Shown here in pieces: positions 41,168-53,015 of a stretch of 64,000 nucleotides of DNA. The notes beneath the pieces are model-generated. The model was not told where the DNA came from. It did no database searches and saw nothing but the letters and a program-made list of their open reading frames with translations. A program made the position numbers and the translations under genes. The first letter of the stretch is position 1. Each line of letters begins with the position of its first letter. The DNA lies in the NCBI GenBank assembly GCA_020637515.1, contig JACKKG010000001.1, forward strand, positions 1,208,501 to 1,272,500, in the 5' to 3' direction. Source of the stretch: Rhodobacter sp. GTDB taxonomy: Bacteria > Pseudomonadota > Alphaproteobacteria > Rhodobacterales > Rhodobacteraceae.

Positions 41168-41461
41168 ATGGACATCGCCGCATCGCTTGCCGCCCGTTCC
41201 TACGGCGCGGCCCGACCCCTCACATCCCCCGAACCCGACGTCGCCGGCGGCCCCGGCGCCAGCCTGAGCCAGGCCGCGCAAAGCTTTGCGCAGGTTCTCG
41301 ACCGCGCCGACACGACCGCGCAGCAGGCAATGGCGGGCAACGCCGATCCCCATGCCCTGGTCGCCTCGCTGTCCGAGGCCCAGATGGCCGTCGAAACCGC
41401 CGTCGCGGTGCGCGACAAGGTGGTCGAGGCCTATCTCGAAATCCTCAGGATGCCGGTGTGA
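41168..41461 (+). CDS. fliE: Flagellar hook-basal body protein FliE
   Basis: A 97-residue protein with the C-terminal pattern of FliE (SLSEAQMAVETAVAVRDKVV and AYLEILRMPV) and a variable N-terminus. It links MS ring and rod. The stop overlaps the fliQ start (TGATGA region), so translation is coupled. Confidence 0.9.
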   Translation: MDIAASLAARSYGAARPLTSPEPDVAGGPGASLSQAAQSFAQVLDRADTTAQQAMAGNADPHALVASLSEAQMAVETAVAVRDKVVEAYLEILRMPV

Positions 41462-41727
41462 TGACCGAGGCCGCGTTTTTCGACATCCTGCGCCAGGGCC
41501 TGTGGACCGCGGTGGTCATGTCGGCCCCGCTGCTGGGCGTTGCGCTGGTGGCGGGCGTGGTCGTCGGCCTGTTCCAGGCCCTGACCTCGGTGCAGGAGAT
41601 GACCCTCACCTTTGTGCCCAAGATCCTGGCGATGTTGGCGGTCTTCTGGATCTCGATGAGCGCGATGACCGCGCTGTTGGTCGATTTCTTCCAGCGGCAG
41701 GTGATCCCCGCCATGATCGGAGGCTGA
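41461..41727 (+). CDS. fliQ: Flagellar export gate protein FliQ
   Basis: An 88-residue protein with two membrane helices (VVMSAPLLGVALVAGVVVGL and ILAMLAVFWISMSAMTALLV) connected by the conserved FQALTSVQEMTLTFVPKI (shortened: TSVQEMTLTFVPK). FliQ forms the export gate with FliP and FliR, whose genes are not here. Confidence 0.95.
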   Translation: MTEAAFFDILRQGLWTAVVMSAPLLGVALVAGVVVGLFQALTSVQEMTLTFVPKILAMLAVFWISMSAMTALLVDFFQRQVIPAMIGG

Positions 41728-41730
41728 CGC

Positions 41731-42447
41731 ATGGACAACGCGGGCTACACGCAGATCACCCGGCAATCCGGTCTCCTGCGCGAATTGCAGGCGATCGCCA
41801 ACAATATCGCCAACATCTCGACCTCGGGTTTCCGGCGCGAAGGGATCGTGTTCTCGGAATACGTCCGGCGCCTGGATCGGCAGGAGGACACGCTGTCGAT
41901 GGCCGCCGCCAACGCGCATCAGACCTATCTGACGCAGGGCGGGCTGACGATGACCGGCGGCGCGCTGGATCTGGCGATCGAGGGCGAGGGTTTCTTCACC
42001 ATCGAGACCCCGCAGGGCCAGGCCTATACGCGCGCCGGGCACTTCACCCCGAATGCCGCCGGCGAACTTGTGACGGTGGACGGCCTGCGGTTGCTCGATT
42101 CGGGGGGCGCGCCGGTCTTCGTGCCGGCCGATGCGGGCCCGGTCGCGGTGTCGCGCGATGGCACGATCTCGGCTGGCGGGCAGCCGCTTGCCCAACTGGG
42201 CCTTGTGGTGCCGGACGATCCGTCCGAACTGCGCCGCTCGACCGGCGTCCTGCACGAGATCAACGGCGAGACCCGGCCCGTGGCCGAGCCCGTCATCCTC
42301 CAGGGCTTTCTGGAGGATTCGAATGTCAACCCGATCACCGAGATGGCGCGCATGATCGAGGTCCAGCGCGCCTATGAGGCCGGGCAGAAATTCCTGGACC
42401 GCGAGGATGAGCGCATCCGCAACGTGGTCTCAACCCTCGGCCGATAG
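41731..42447 (+). CDS. flgF: Flagellar basal-body rod protein FlgF
   Basis: A 238-residue rod protein. N-terminal LRELQAIANNIANISTSGFR, central TMTGGALDLAIEGEGFFTIE and C-terminal helix NPITEMARMIEVQRAYEAGQ. It is part of the proximal rod. Three bases after the fliQ stop. Confidence 0.95.
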   Translation: MDNAGYTQITRQSGLLRELQAIANNIANISTSGFRREGIVFSEYVRRLDRQEDTLSMAAANAHQTYLTQGGLTMTGGALDLAIEGEGFFTIETPQGQAYTRAGHFTPNAAGELVTVDGLRLLDSGGAPVFVPADAGPVAVSRDGTISAGGQPLAQLGLVVPDDPSELRRSTGVLHEINGETRPVAEPVILQGFLEDSNVNPITEMARMIEVQRAYEAGQKFLDREDERIRNVVSTLGR

Positions 42448-42456
42448 GAGAACCCC

Positions 42457-43242
42457 ATGCGTGCCCTTCAGATTGCCGCCACCGGCATGAGCGCCCAGCA
42501 GATGCGGGTCGATACCGTGGCGAACAACCTCGCCAACATGTCCACCACCGGCTACAACGCCCGCCGCGCCGAATTCGCCGATCTGCACTATCAGCAGCAC
42601 ACCCGCGCCGGCACGATCAGCGCCGCCGATGGCACCATCGTGCCCACCGGCGTGCAACTGGGGCTGGGCGCGCGCCCGGCCTCGGTCGCGATGATGGTGC
42701 AGCAAGGCGTCGTCACGGCGACCGGCGGCGATCTCGATGTCGCGATCGAGGGGCGCGGCTGGCTGGAGGTGACGTTGCCGGACGGTCGCGCGGCCTATAC
42801 CCGGGACGGCGGGCTGAAACGCAACGGCGAGGGGCTGATCGTCACCTCGGATGGCTACGAAGTCGCGCCCGGCCTGACGATTCCCGTCGATGCGACGCAG
42901 ATATCGATCAACGCGCAAGGCGAGGTCTGGGCCTATTTCGCCGACCGCGTCACGCCGGAACGGCTGGGGCAACTGACGCTGGCCGGCTTCACCAACGAAC
43001 GCGGCCTCGAGGCGCTGGGATCCAACCTGTTCGTCGAGACCGAGGCCTCGGGCCCGGCGCTGGCCTCGGTGCCCGGACAGGACGGTCTGGGCACGCTGCG
43101 CCAGGGCTATCTCGAGGAAAGCTCGGTCGATCCGGTGCGCGAACTGACCGAAATGATCAAGGCCCAGCGCGGCTATGAACTGAACGCCAAGGTCATCACC
43201 GCCGCCGACCAGATGCTGGCGGCCACCACGCAGGTGCGGTGA
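42457..43242 (+). CDS. flgG: Flagellar basal-body distal rod protein FlgG
   Basis: A 261-residue distal rod protein. N-terminal AATGMSAQQMRVDTVANNLA and NMSTTGYNARRAEF, and the conserved C-terminal SSVDPVRELTEMIKAQRGYE. The last 4 bases overlap flgA. Confidence 0.97.
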   Translation: MRALQIAATGMSAQQMRVDTVANNLANMSTTGYNARRAEFADLHYQQHTRAGTISAADGTIVPTGVQLGLGARPASVAMMVQQGVVTATGGDLDVAIEGRGWLEVTLPDGRAAYTRDGGLKRNGEGLIVTSDGYEVAPGLTIPVDATQISINAQGEVWAYFADRVTPERLGQLTLAGFTNERGLEALGSNLFVETEASGPALASVPGQDGLGTLRQGYLEESSVDPVRELTEMIKAQRGYELNAKVITAADQMLAATTQVR

Positions 43243-43655
43243 TGCGCGTCCTGATCCTTCTGCTGGTCCTCGCCGCCCCGGCGCAGGCTGATGTGCTGCT
43301 GGCGGGCCGCACGTTGCGCGCCGGCACGTTGGTCGAACCGGCCGATGTGGTGATCGCCAGCGATTCCGCCCCACCGGGCGCCGCCACCACCCCCGACGAA
43401 GCGATCGGTCTCGAGGCCCGCGTCACGCTCTACGCCGGCCGGCCGATCCCGCTGGCCAGCCTGGGTCCGCCGGCCGTGGTGGAACGCAACCAGCTGGTCA
43501 CGCTGATCTTCCGGCGCGGGGGCCTGGATATCCGCGCGGATGGCCGTGCGCTGGGCCGCGGGGCCGAGGGCGACGCGATCCGCATCATGAACCTGGGCTC
43601 GCGCAGCACGGTGTCCGGCACGGTGACCGGTCCCGGGCTGGTGAGCGTGCCATGA
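43239..43655 (+). CDS. flgA: Flagellar P-ring assembly chaperone FlgA
   Basis: A 138-residue, short FlgA with signal peptide (MRVLILLLVLAAPAQA) and the SAF-like region (LLAGRTLRAGTLVEPADVVI) followed by the TLIFRRGGLDIRADGRALG and GDAIRIMNLGSRSTVSGTV core. Periplasmic chaperone for P-ring formation. Overlaps flgG and flgH by 4 bases each. Confidence 0.93.
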   Translation: MMRVLILLLVLAAPAQADVLLAGRTLRAGTLVEPADVVIASDSAPPGAATTPDEAIGLEARVTLYAGRPIPLASLGPPAVVERNQLVTLIFRRGGLDIRADGRALGRGAEGDAIRIMNLGSRSTVSGTVTGPGLVSVP

Positions 43656-44383
43656 AAGGGCAATCCATGCGCCGCCTGCTTCTGATCCTTCCGCTCGCCG
43701 CCTGTTCGGACCTTGCCGAGGTCGGGCGCCCGCCCGCGTTCTCGCCGCTGGACCCGCAGCTCGAACACCACGCGCTTTACAACGTCCCGCTGCCCGAGGT
43801 GACCGAGCGCGCGCGCGCCGTGGACACGGCTTCGTTGTGGACGGCCAGCCAGCGGTCGCTGTTCGGCGACAGGCGCGCCAGCCAGCCGGGCGACATCCTG
43901 ACCGTGGTGATCGAGATCAACGATTCCGCGCAGATTTCGAACTCCAGCCAGCGCGGGCGCAGCGGGTCGCAAAGCATGGGCGTGCCCCAGTTCCTGGGCA
44001 TTCCCCAGGCGATCGACGCGCAGCTACCGACCGGCGCCAGCATGGCGAACGCGGTATCGGTCGATTCCGCCACCAACTTTCAGGGCCAGGGCAGCGTCAG
44101 CCGGAACGAACAGCTGACCCTGCGTGTCGCCACAACGATCATCGAGCGCCTGCCCAACGGTGTGCTCAGGATCGAGGGCAGCCAGGAGGTGCGGGTGAAC
44201 AACGAACTGCGCGAGTTGATCGTCACGGGCTACATCCGCCCCGAAGACATCTCGCGGCGCAACGAGATCGCCTATGACCGGATCGCCGGCGCGCGCATCA
44301 GCTATGGCGGGCGCGGCCAGATCTCGCAGATGCAGCAACCCGCCTATGGCCAACAGATCGCCGACATCATCCTGCCGTTCTGA
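43652..44383 (+). CDS. flgH: Flagellar L-ring lipoprotein FlgH
   Basis: A 243-residue outer-membrane lipoprotein. Signal with lipobox LPLAAC (Cys about residue 19), then SLWTASQRSLFGDRRASQPGD, the L-ring core QGQGSVSRNEQLTLRVATTI and VRNNELRELIVTGYIRPEDI-type sequence. The start is coupled to flgA (ATGA); an internal ATG at 43667 may also serve. Confidence 0.95.
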   Translation: MKGQSMRRLLLILPLAACSDLAEVGRPPAFSPLDPQLEHHALYNVPLPEVTERARAVDTASLWTASQRSLFGDRRASQPGDILTVVIEINDSAQISNSSQRGRSGSQSMGVPQFLGIPQAIDAQLPTGASMANAVSVDSATNFQGQGSVSRNEQLTLRVATTIIERLPNGVLRIEGSQEVRVNNELRELIVTGYIRPEDISRRNEIAYDRIAGARISYGGRGQISQMQQPAYGQQIADIILPF

Positions 44384-44394
44384 GGGGAAAGCCG

Positions 44395-44904
44395 ATGAAA
44401 AAGCTCCTGCCCATCCTGTTGCTTCTGGTCGGTCTCGGCGCCGGGGGGGGTGTCGGATGGGTCCTGAGACCCGCGACGGATCACACCCCCGCGGCCGCCG
44501 CCCACGGCGAGACCGAAGGACACGCCGCCCAGGCCGAGAGCACCGGGCATGACGCGCCTGTCTATCAGCCCGCGCCCGCCGACACCGAGACCGTCCGCCT
44601 GCCCAACCAGTTCGTGGTGCCGGTGATCGTGGACGGGCGCGTGACCTCGATGGTGGTGATCGGCCTGGCGCTGGACCTGGCCCCGGGGCATGATTTCAAC
44701 CTGTCACGGGACGAACCGCGGCTGAGGGCGGTGTTCTTGCAACTGCTGTTCGATCACGCGAACATCGGCGGCTTCAACGGCCTCTTCACCTCGGGCGAGG
44801 CGTTGCTGGCGCTGCGCCGCACCCTGATCGAGGCCGCCCGGCGCGAGATCGGCCCCGCGGTGCACGACGTGCTCATCACCGAATTGCTCAGACAGGAGAG
44901 TTGA
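44395..44904 (+). CDS. fliL: Flagellar basal body-associated protein FliL
   Basis: A 169-residue single-pass protein. Membrane helix LLPILLLLVGLGAGGGVGWV, a His-rich linker (TDHTPAAAAHGETEGHAAQA), and a periplasmic stomatin-like domain (LPNQFVVPVIVDGRVTSMVV, LRAVFLQLLFDHANIGGFNG). Supports stator function. It ends the flagellar operon here; the neighbour downstream is carB, so the rest of the flagellar regulon lies elsewhere. Confidence 0.92.
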   Translation: MKKLLPILLLLVGLGAGGGVGWVLRPATDHTPAAAAHGETEGHAAQAESTGHDAPVYQPAPADTETVRLPNQFVVPVIVDGRVTSMVVIGLALDLAPGHDFNLSRDEPRLRAVFLQLLFDHANIGGFNGLFTSGEALLALRRTLIEAARREIGPAVHDVLITELLRQES

Positions 44905-45027
44905 CCCACGGGCCCCGGGGCGGCGCCCCGGACCGGCACATAGGCGACCCGAGCGCGACAGACGCCCTGCACGGAAACGGACCGGCGCCGGACGCAAGCG
45001 GGCGTTCAGCCCCGTTCAGCCCCTTGG

Positions 45028-45051
45028 AAAAGGGCCGCGAACGGCCCCTTT
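45028..45051 (-). terminator. TTCG-loop terminator of carB, possibly bidirectional
   Basis: On the minus strand GGGCCG-TTCG-CGGCCC is followed by TTTT, a stable tetraloop hairpin 72 bases beyond the carB stop. On the plus strand the same stem is followed by TTTCT, so it may also stop fliL transcripts. The rest of 44905-45122 shows no gene. Confidence 0.75.
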
Positions 45052-45122
45052 CTGGTGACGGACGCGGCGGCCGATCCGCGCTTTGCCGATCCTCGCCGTG
45101 CCGACCCTCGCCCCGCGCGGCG

Positions 45123-48452
<3,330 letters not shown>

Positions 48453-48588
48453 GTCGGACCCCGTGCGTGCGTGGGCGCGCCGGTCCCTTTTGTGGGCAGC
48501 GCGCAAATTGAGCCGGGTTATAGCCCGCGCCCCAACCGGCGCAACCCCCGAAACAACATTCGGGGATGTGTCCCGCGCCGGGGTCCGG

Positions 48589-49173
48589 TCAAGGGTTGGT
48601 GCGCCGAGGAACCGACCCGCAGATGCCGAGGGCTTGCTGGCGGCCGCAGTCGATGCGGTAGCGGGTGTCCAGATCGTCCTGATCGACGGTTTCGTATCGC
48701 CCGCCGGCGCTGCCGCTGCACCCGTCATCGCCGGTGATGCCGTAGCGCACCCGCACGTGGACCACGTCGAAGCGGCGGGTCGGGCAGCAGGCCTCGCGGC
48801 GGATGCGGTCCACCAGGCTGTTCGGGCCATGCGGCAGATTCGGCGAGATTCCGACCCAGCGGGTCCAGTTCATGCGCCCGCTCCCGCCCATGCCGGTCTG
48901 GCAAGCGGCGGGGATTGCGTGGTTGCCGCGCCCCACCCACAGCGCGCCGATGCAGGCCCTGAGGGTCTGGTGCGCGCGCAGACGGCACTGGTTCGGTTGC
49001 GTGCGGCGACAGGTGCCGCTGGCGTCCATTTCGATCAATCGCTGGAGGTTCGCGGTGATCTCGGGCCCCATCACCATGATCGAGGCGCGGCAACCGCGGG
49101 TGATGTCGGCGCGCGCCGGCGAGCCGAGGGCAAGGGCAAAAAGCCCCAGCAGCAGCAGCGGGAAACGGGTCAT
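48589..49173 (-). CDS. Cysteine-rich secreted hypothetical protein
   Basis: A 194-residue protein with a signal peptide (MTRFPLLLLGLFALALGSPARA). The mature part holds ten cysteines in about 173 residues, including a Cys-Cys pair (REACCPTRR). The even number and spacing point to a disulfide-rich extracytoplasmic fold. The C-terminus is VRYGITGDDGCSGSAGG followed by ...QALGICGSVPRRTNP. The start was chosen for the GGAG site and signal peptide. No family recognised. It lies downstream of the glutamine synthetase-like gene on the same strand, after a 97-base gap. Confidence 0.72.
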   Translation of the reverse strand: MTRFPLLLLGLFALALGSPARADITRGCRASIMVMGPEITANLQRLIEMDASGTCRRTQPNQCRLRAHQTLRACIGALWVGRGNHAIPAACQTGMGGSGRMNWTRWVGISPNLPHGPNSLVDRIRREACCPTRRFDVVHVRVRYGITGDDGCSGSAGGRYETVDQDDLDTRYRIDCGRQQALGICGSVPRRTNP

Positions 49174-49270
49174 GATCTCCATCCTCGGTTGTGCCCGGAC
49201 GGGGCTCCAAGGGCCCCAGCATAGCAGGAAATGCCCCCAGAACCCAGCCGCACGGGCCGGGTCGGCCGGT

Positions 49271-50629
49271 TCAGGCCCGCTCCAGCCCGCGCTTGAGATC
49301 CCAATCGGTGACGGCGCGGTCGGCTTCGGCGATTTCCCAGCGCGCCGCGTGGACGTAGTGATCGACCACGTCATCGCCCAGCGCGCCGCGCAACCAGTCC
49401 GACGCGTCGGCAATTCCGGCCGCCTCGCGCAGGGTGGCGGGAATCTCGGGGACGCCTTGCGCGGCATAGGCGTCGCCGGTCTGCGCGGGGCCCAGCGGCA
49501 GGCGCCGCTCGATCCCGTCCAGCCCCGCCGCCAGCAGGGCGGCCAAGGCGGTATAGGGGTTCAGGTCCGCGCCTCCGATCCGGCATTCCACCCGCACCGC
49601 GCCGGTTCCGGCCCCGCAGACCCGGAACCCTGCGGTGCGGTTGTCCACCGACCACACCGCCTTTGTCGGCGCAAAGAGCCCGGGGCAGAACCGTTTGTAG
49701 CTGTTGACATAGGGCGCCAGGAACAGGGTGATGTCCGCTGCATGGGCCAGTTGCCCGGCCAGAAAATGCCGCATCACGCCGGACATGCCCAGCGGCGCGT
49801 CGGGGTCGCGAAACGCGGGCCGCCCGTCCAGCGTCCACAGCGATTGATGGACATGCGCCGAAGACCCTGCCCGGTCGGTCGCATATTTCGCCATGAAAGT
49901 TACCGATTGGCCCTGCGCATGGGCGATTTCCTTGGCGGCGGTCTTGGTGATCGCATGGTGATCGGCGCAGGTCAGGGCCTCGGCATAGCGGATGTTGATC
50001 TCGGCCTGGCCGGCCTCGGCCTCGCCCTTGGTGTTCTCGACCGGGATCCCCGCCCCATAGAGCCCGTTTCGCAGCGCGCGCATCAGCGGCTCTTCCTTGG
50101 TCGTCTGGAAGATGTGGTAATCCTCGTTGTAGCCCGAGATCGGCACCAGCCCGGTGGGGCCCCGGTCGCGCAGCGCGGCATACGGGGTCTCGAACACGAA
50201 GAATTCAAGCTCGGTCGCCATCATCGGCTGGAACCCCAGCGCCCTCGCCCGCGCGATCTGACGCTTCAGGATTGCGCGGGGGGATTGCGCGATGTCGGCG
50301 TGCGTGGCGGGGTCCATGAGATCGGCCAGCACCAGCGCCGTGCCGGGCAGCCAGGGCAGCGGGCGCAGCGTGGCCAGATCGGGTTTCACCAGATAGTCGC
50401 CATACCCCTTGTCCCAACCGGCGGCGGCATAGCCTGGCACCGGGGTCATCTCCATGTCCACGGTGAGCAGATAGTCGCAGCAATGGGTTTCCTGCCAGCC
50501 ATGGTCCAGGAAATGGGCTGCGTGGAACCGTTTGCCCATCAATCGGCCCTGCATGTCCACGGCAGCGACCACGACGGTGTCGATCGCGCCCGTGTCAAAG
50601 GCCGCCTGCAATCCCTCGAGTGTCAACAT
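49271..50629 (-). CDS. Glutamine synthetase family protein (gamma-glutamyl-amine ligase-like)
   Basis: A 452-residue glutamine-synthetase-fold enzyme. It has the catalytic ELEFFVFETPY (metal ligands), ENTKGEAEAGQAEI, HVHQSLWTLDGRPAF and NSYKRFCPGLFAPTKAVWSV. The substrate/nucleotide part is FRVCGAGTGAVRVECRIGGADLNPY. It lacks the adenylylation loop of GlnA and resembles PuuA-like ligases that attach glutamate to amines, so amine or polyamine use is plausible. The start follows an AAAGGG site. Upstream lies repeat copy 2 and then an N-formylglutamate amidohydrolase-like gene on the same strand. Confidence 0.88.
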   Translation of the reverse strand: MLTLEGLQAAFDTGAIDTVVVAAVDMQGRLMGKRFHAAHFLDHGWQETHCCDYLLTVDMEMTPVPGYAAAGWDKGYGDYLVKPDLATLRPLPWLPGTALVLADLMDPATHADIAQSPRAILKRQIARARALGFQPMMATELEFFVFETPYAALRDRGPTGLVPISGYNEDYHIFQTTKEEPLMRALRNGLYGAGIPVENTKGEAEAGQAEINIRYAEALTCADHHAITKTAAKEIAHAQGQSVTFMAKYATDRAGSSAHVHQSLWTLDGRPAFRDPDAPLGMSGVMRHFLAGQLAHAADITLFLAPYVNSYKRFCPGLFAPTKAVWSVDNRTAGFRVCGAGTGAVRVECRIGGADLNPYTALAALLAAGLDGIERRLPLGPAQTGDAYAAQGVPEIPATLREAAGIADASDWLRGALGDDVVDHYVHAARWEIAEADRAVTDWDLKRGLERA

Positions 50630-50685
50630 CGACCGCGCCCTTTCCTTTGTGCCCGAACTTTCCCCCGGGGGTGCCCAGGGGGTTT

Positions 50686-50814
50686 CCCAAGGGGGTGGAC
50701 CACCCCCTTGGGGCAGGGGGTGCGGGGGGCGGCAGCCCCCCGCCGGCCCCGTCAACCCGGCCCCGTCAACCCGGCCCCGTCAACCCGGCCCCGTCAACCC
50801 GGCCCCGTCAACCC
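50686..50814. repeat. Dispersed palindromic intergenic repeat, copy 2 (inverted, expanded)
   Basis: A mirror image of copy 1 at 25949-26036. It contains a 13-pair hairpin CCCAAGGGGGTGG-A-CCACCCCCTTGGG (50686-50712), a GC hairpin GCGGGGGGC-GGCA-GCCCCCCGC (50722-50743) and five perfect tandem copies of the 14-base unit GGCCCCGTCAACCC (50745-50814). The reverse complement of that unit starts with GGGTTGAC, the 8-base unit of copy 1. It ends one base before the stop of the next gene. Confidence 0.88.
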
Positions 50815-50815
50815 G

Positions 50816-51625
50816 TCATCCGGCGAGGGCGCGCGCCAGAACCGGCGCCAGCCGATCCGCCATCGCCTCCTGCGCGGCCGGGGTCGCGATCAGGTCGTTG
50901 CGCACCTCGATCATCGTGTTGGCCAGCCGCATCGGCACGGCGTGCAGGCGAATGGTGTGGGTGACCTCGCCCGCCGCCGCGTAGGGTTCGTTCAGCCGCG
51001 TGTCCAACCCGCAGCCCCGCGCGGCGTCCATCACCGCCAGGCTCAGGCGCGGGTCCTCGTCGGGAATCACGCCGAATTCGACGCTGCGACGCGCGCCGAA
51101 ATAGACCGGCGTGAACGAATGCACCGCGATCAGCGCGGGCCGGCGGCCCAGCGCGACCAGTTGCGCGATCTCGGCGTGCAGCGTGGCGTGAAAGGGCAGG
51201 CAGACCGCCTGGGTCCGTGCCAGGCGCTGTGCCGCTGTCAGGTCGCGGTTGCCGGGAATGTCGTAGACCTCCGAGCGGGCGGGCATCGCGCCCGGATGAT
51301 CGGGCGCGCGGTTCAGGTCATACACCAGGCGCGAGAGCGGCGCATGCACCAGCACGGCGCCCTGCGTCGCGGGGGCCAGACGCCGTGCCAACCCGCGCGC
51401 CAGCCCCAGCGCGCCGATATCCCAGGCCGCGTGCGAAACCCGCGTGGCCGCGTCGATACCCAGATCGCCGCCCAGGTCGGGCCGGTCGATCGCAAGCGCG
51501 TTCGAACCATGCTCGCAGATCAGGACCAGTCCGGCCGGGCGGTCGTCGCGCCCGGCACCGCCGTCCGCCCCCCAGGCTTCGACATGGGCGGGAAATCGGT
51601 CGGCGGCGAGGCGTGCGGTATCCAT
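50816..51625 (-). CDS. N-formylglutamate amidohydrolase family protein
   Basis: A 269-residue zinc hydrolase-like protein. Signatures: LICEHGSNAL (metal-binding Glu-His), HAAWDIGALGLARGLARRLA, PLSRLVYDLNRAPDHPGAMP, and VHSFTPVYFGARR with a catalytic His. Matches the COG3931 group related to HutG. The real substrate may be an N-formyl or gamma-glutamyl compound, fitting the neighbouring glutamine synthetase-like ligase. The start at 51625 gives the family N-terminus. Function by family only. Confidence 0.85.
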   Translation of the reverse strand: MDTARLAADRFPAHVEAWGADGGAGRDDRPAGLVLICEHGSNALAIDRPDLGGDLGIDAATRVSHAAWDIGALGLARGLARRLAPATQGAVLVHAPLSRLVYDLNRAPDHPGAMPARSEVYDIPGNRDLTAAQRLARTQAVCLPFHATLHAEIAQLVALGRRPALIAVHSFTPVYFGARRSVEFGVIPDEDPRLSLAVMDAARGCGLDTRLNEPYAAAGEVTHTIRLHAVPMRLANTMIEVRNDLIATPAAQEAMADRLAPVLARALAG

Positions 51626-51674
51626 GGCCGGAAGGGTGAGCGCCGGTTGCAGGCCTGTCAAGCACCAATACCCG

Positions 51675-52460
51675 TTAAGGCATTGTTCCAAATTGCACAA
51701 ATTCCCCAAAAAGCGCCATCAGCACGGCCGCGAGCGCCAGCGAGGCGCCAAACGGCACACGGCCCAGCCGGTGCAGGGGGCGCGACCGGCGCCAGGCGCG
51801 CAGGCCGGCCAGCGCCAGCGCGCTCAGGGCTGCCAGCAGCACCGTCATCGGCAGTCGCTCGGGGCCCAGGCCCAGGCCCAGAACGCCCGCCAGCAGAACG
51901 TCGCCCATCCCCATGCCGTCGCGTCCCGTGCGCCAGCGATAGAGTCTGCGCACCAGCCAGAAGGCCCCGCCCCCGCAGGCGGCGCCGGCCAGGGCCCAGC
52001 CCAGACGTTCGGGCCAGGCCGGCCAGCCGCTGCCGTCGCCCGCCAGGGCCAGGGCCAGGGCCAGCGCCGCGGCCACCAGCAGCAGCGCGTCCGGCAGACG
52101 AAAGCGCCTGAGATCGGCCACCGCCAGCGCCAGCAGCGCCCAGCACCAGCCTGCCAGCAGCAGCGCGCGCAGCGGGTCGGGGGCCATCAGGCCCGCCGCG
52201 GCCCCCATCGCCGCGCCGACCAGTTCCGCCTGCCACAGCGCCGGCGGGATGCGCGCGCCGCAGTGCCGGCAGCGGCCGCGCAACAGCGGATAGCCGATCA
52301 GCGGGACCAGGTCGCGCGCGCCCAGCACGGTGCCGCACGACCGGCAGCGCGAGCGGTCCCACAGCACCGCCTCGCCGCGCAGCAACCGTTCAGCGGCCAG
52401 CGCGGCGAAAGATCCCGCCGCCGCGCCCGCCAGCGTCATCAGCACCACCAGGCTCAGCAC
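51675..52460 (-). CDS. gspO: Type II secretion prepilin peptidase GspO
   Basis: A 261-residue inner-membrane aspartyl peptidase. After the first membrane segment comes the cytoplasmic zinc loop with Cys39-x2-Cys42 and Cys64-x2-Cys67 (RCRSCG...GRCRHCG). The catalytic aspartates are Asp116 in VADLRRFRLPD and Asp187 in GMGMGDVLL. It cleaves and methylates pseudopilins GspG-K encoded divergently. The GTG start at 52460 with a GGGGG site gives a complete first membrane helix; an ATG at 52439 would truncate it. 87-base divergent gap to gspG. Confidence 0.9.
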   Translation of the reverse strand: MLSLVVLMTLAGAAAGSFAALAAERLLRGEAVLWDRSRCRSCGTVLGARDLVPLIGYPLLRGRCRHCGARIPPALWQAELVGAAMGAAAGLMAPDPLRALLLAGWCWALLALAVADLRRFRLPDALLLVAAALALALALAGDGSGWPAWPERLGWALAGAACGGGAFWLVRRLYRWRTGRDGMGMGDVLLAGVLGLGLGPERLPMTVLLAALSALALAGLRAWRRSRPLHRLGRVPFGASLALAAVLMALFGEFVQFGTMP

Positions 52461-52547
52461 CCGCGCCCCCCGGCCCGAGGTTGTGCGGCGGCGGGCTTGG
52501 CGGTAGTCTGGACGCGGGGCAAAACGGGGCGCAATGCGGGGCAGGAC

Positions 52548-53015
52548 ATGACGACAAGTATTCGCAGGGCGGCGCGGCACGCGCAAGCGCGGCGGCTCAG
52601 GCGCGACGCGGGGCTGACGCTGATCGAACTGATGGTCGTGGTGGTGATTCTGGCCCTTCTGGCGGTGGTCATCGTGCCGCGCGTCATCGACCGCCCCGAT
52701 CAGGCGCGCGCGGCGCGGGCGCAGTCGGACATCGCGGCGATTGCCTCGGCGCTGAACCTCTACCGGCTGGATACGGGCGCCTACCCCAGCACCGAACAGG
52801 GGCTGGCGGCCCTGGTCACCCGGCCCAATCCGGCGCCCGCGAACTGGGCCGACGGCGGCTATCTCGAGCGCGTGCCGCAAGATCCCTGGGGCCACCCCTA
52901 TCTCTACCTCGCGCCCGGCGTACACGGGGCTTTCGACATCGTGAGCCAGGGCGCCGACGGCGAAAGCGGAGGCAGCGGCGCGGATGCCGACATCACAAGC
53001 TGGCAGGCGGACTAA
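52548..53015 (+). CDS. gspG: Type II secretion major pseudopilin GspG
   Basis: A 155-residue major pseudopilin. A long basic leader of about 22 residues ends in DAG, then LTLIELMVVVVILALLAVV with the Glu5 required for assembly. It is unusual in having Leu at mature position +1 rather than Phe or Met. The C-terminal domain shows the GspG pattern TGAYPSTEQGLAALVTRP and WGHPYLYLAPG, followed by the calcium-site-like SQGADGESGGSGADADI. First gene of gspG-N. Confidence 0.95.
   Translation: MTTSIRRAARHAQARRLRRDAGLTLIELMVVVVILALLAVVIVPRVIDRPDQARAARAQSDIAAIASALNLYRLDTGAYPSTEQGLAALVTRPNPAPANWADGGYLERVPQDPWGHPYLYLAPGVHGAFDIVSQGADGESGGSGADADITSWQAD

Noticed and set aside
44905..45122. Small gene in the fliL/carB gap
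   Set aside because: No frame with a ribosome site and protein-like composition; the region holds a terminator hairpin and GC-rich inverted bases only.
50745..50814. Five 14-base direct repeats taken as a CRISPR array
   Set aside because: The units are contiguous, with no spacers, and are part of a palindromic repeat found elsewhere in the window; no cas genes are present.
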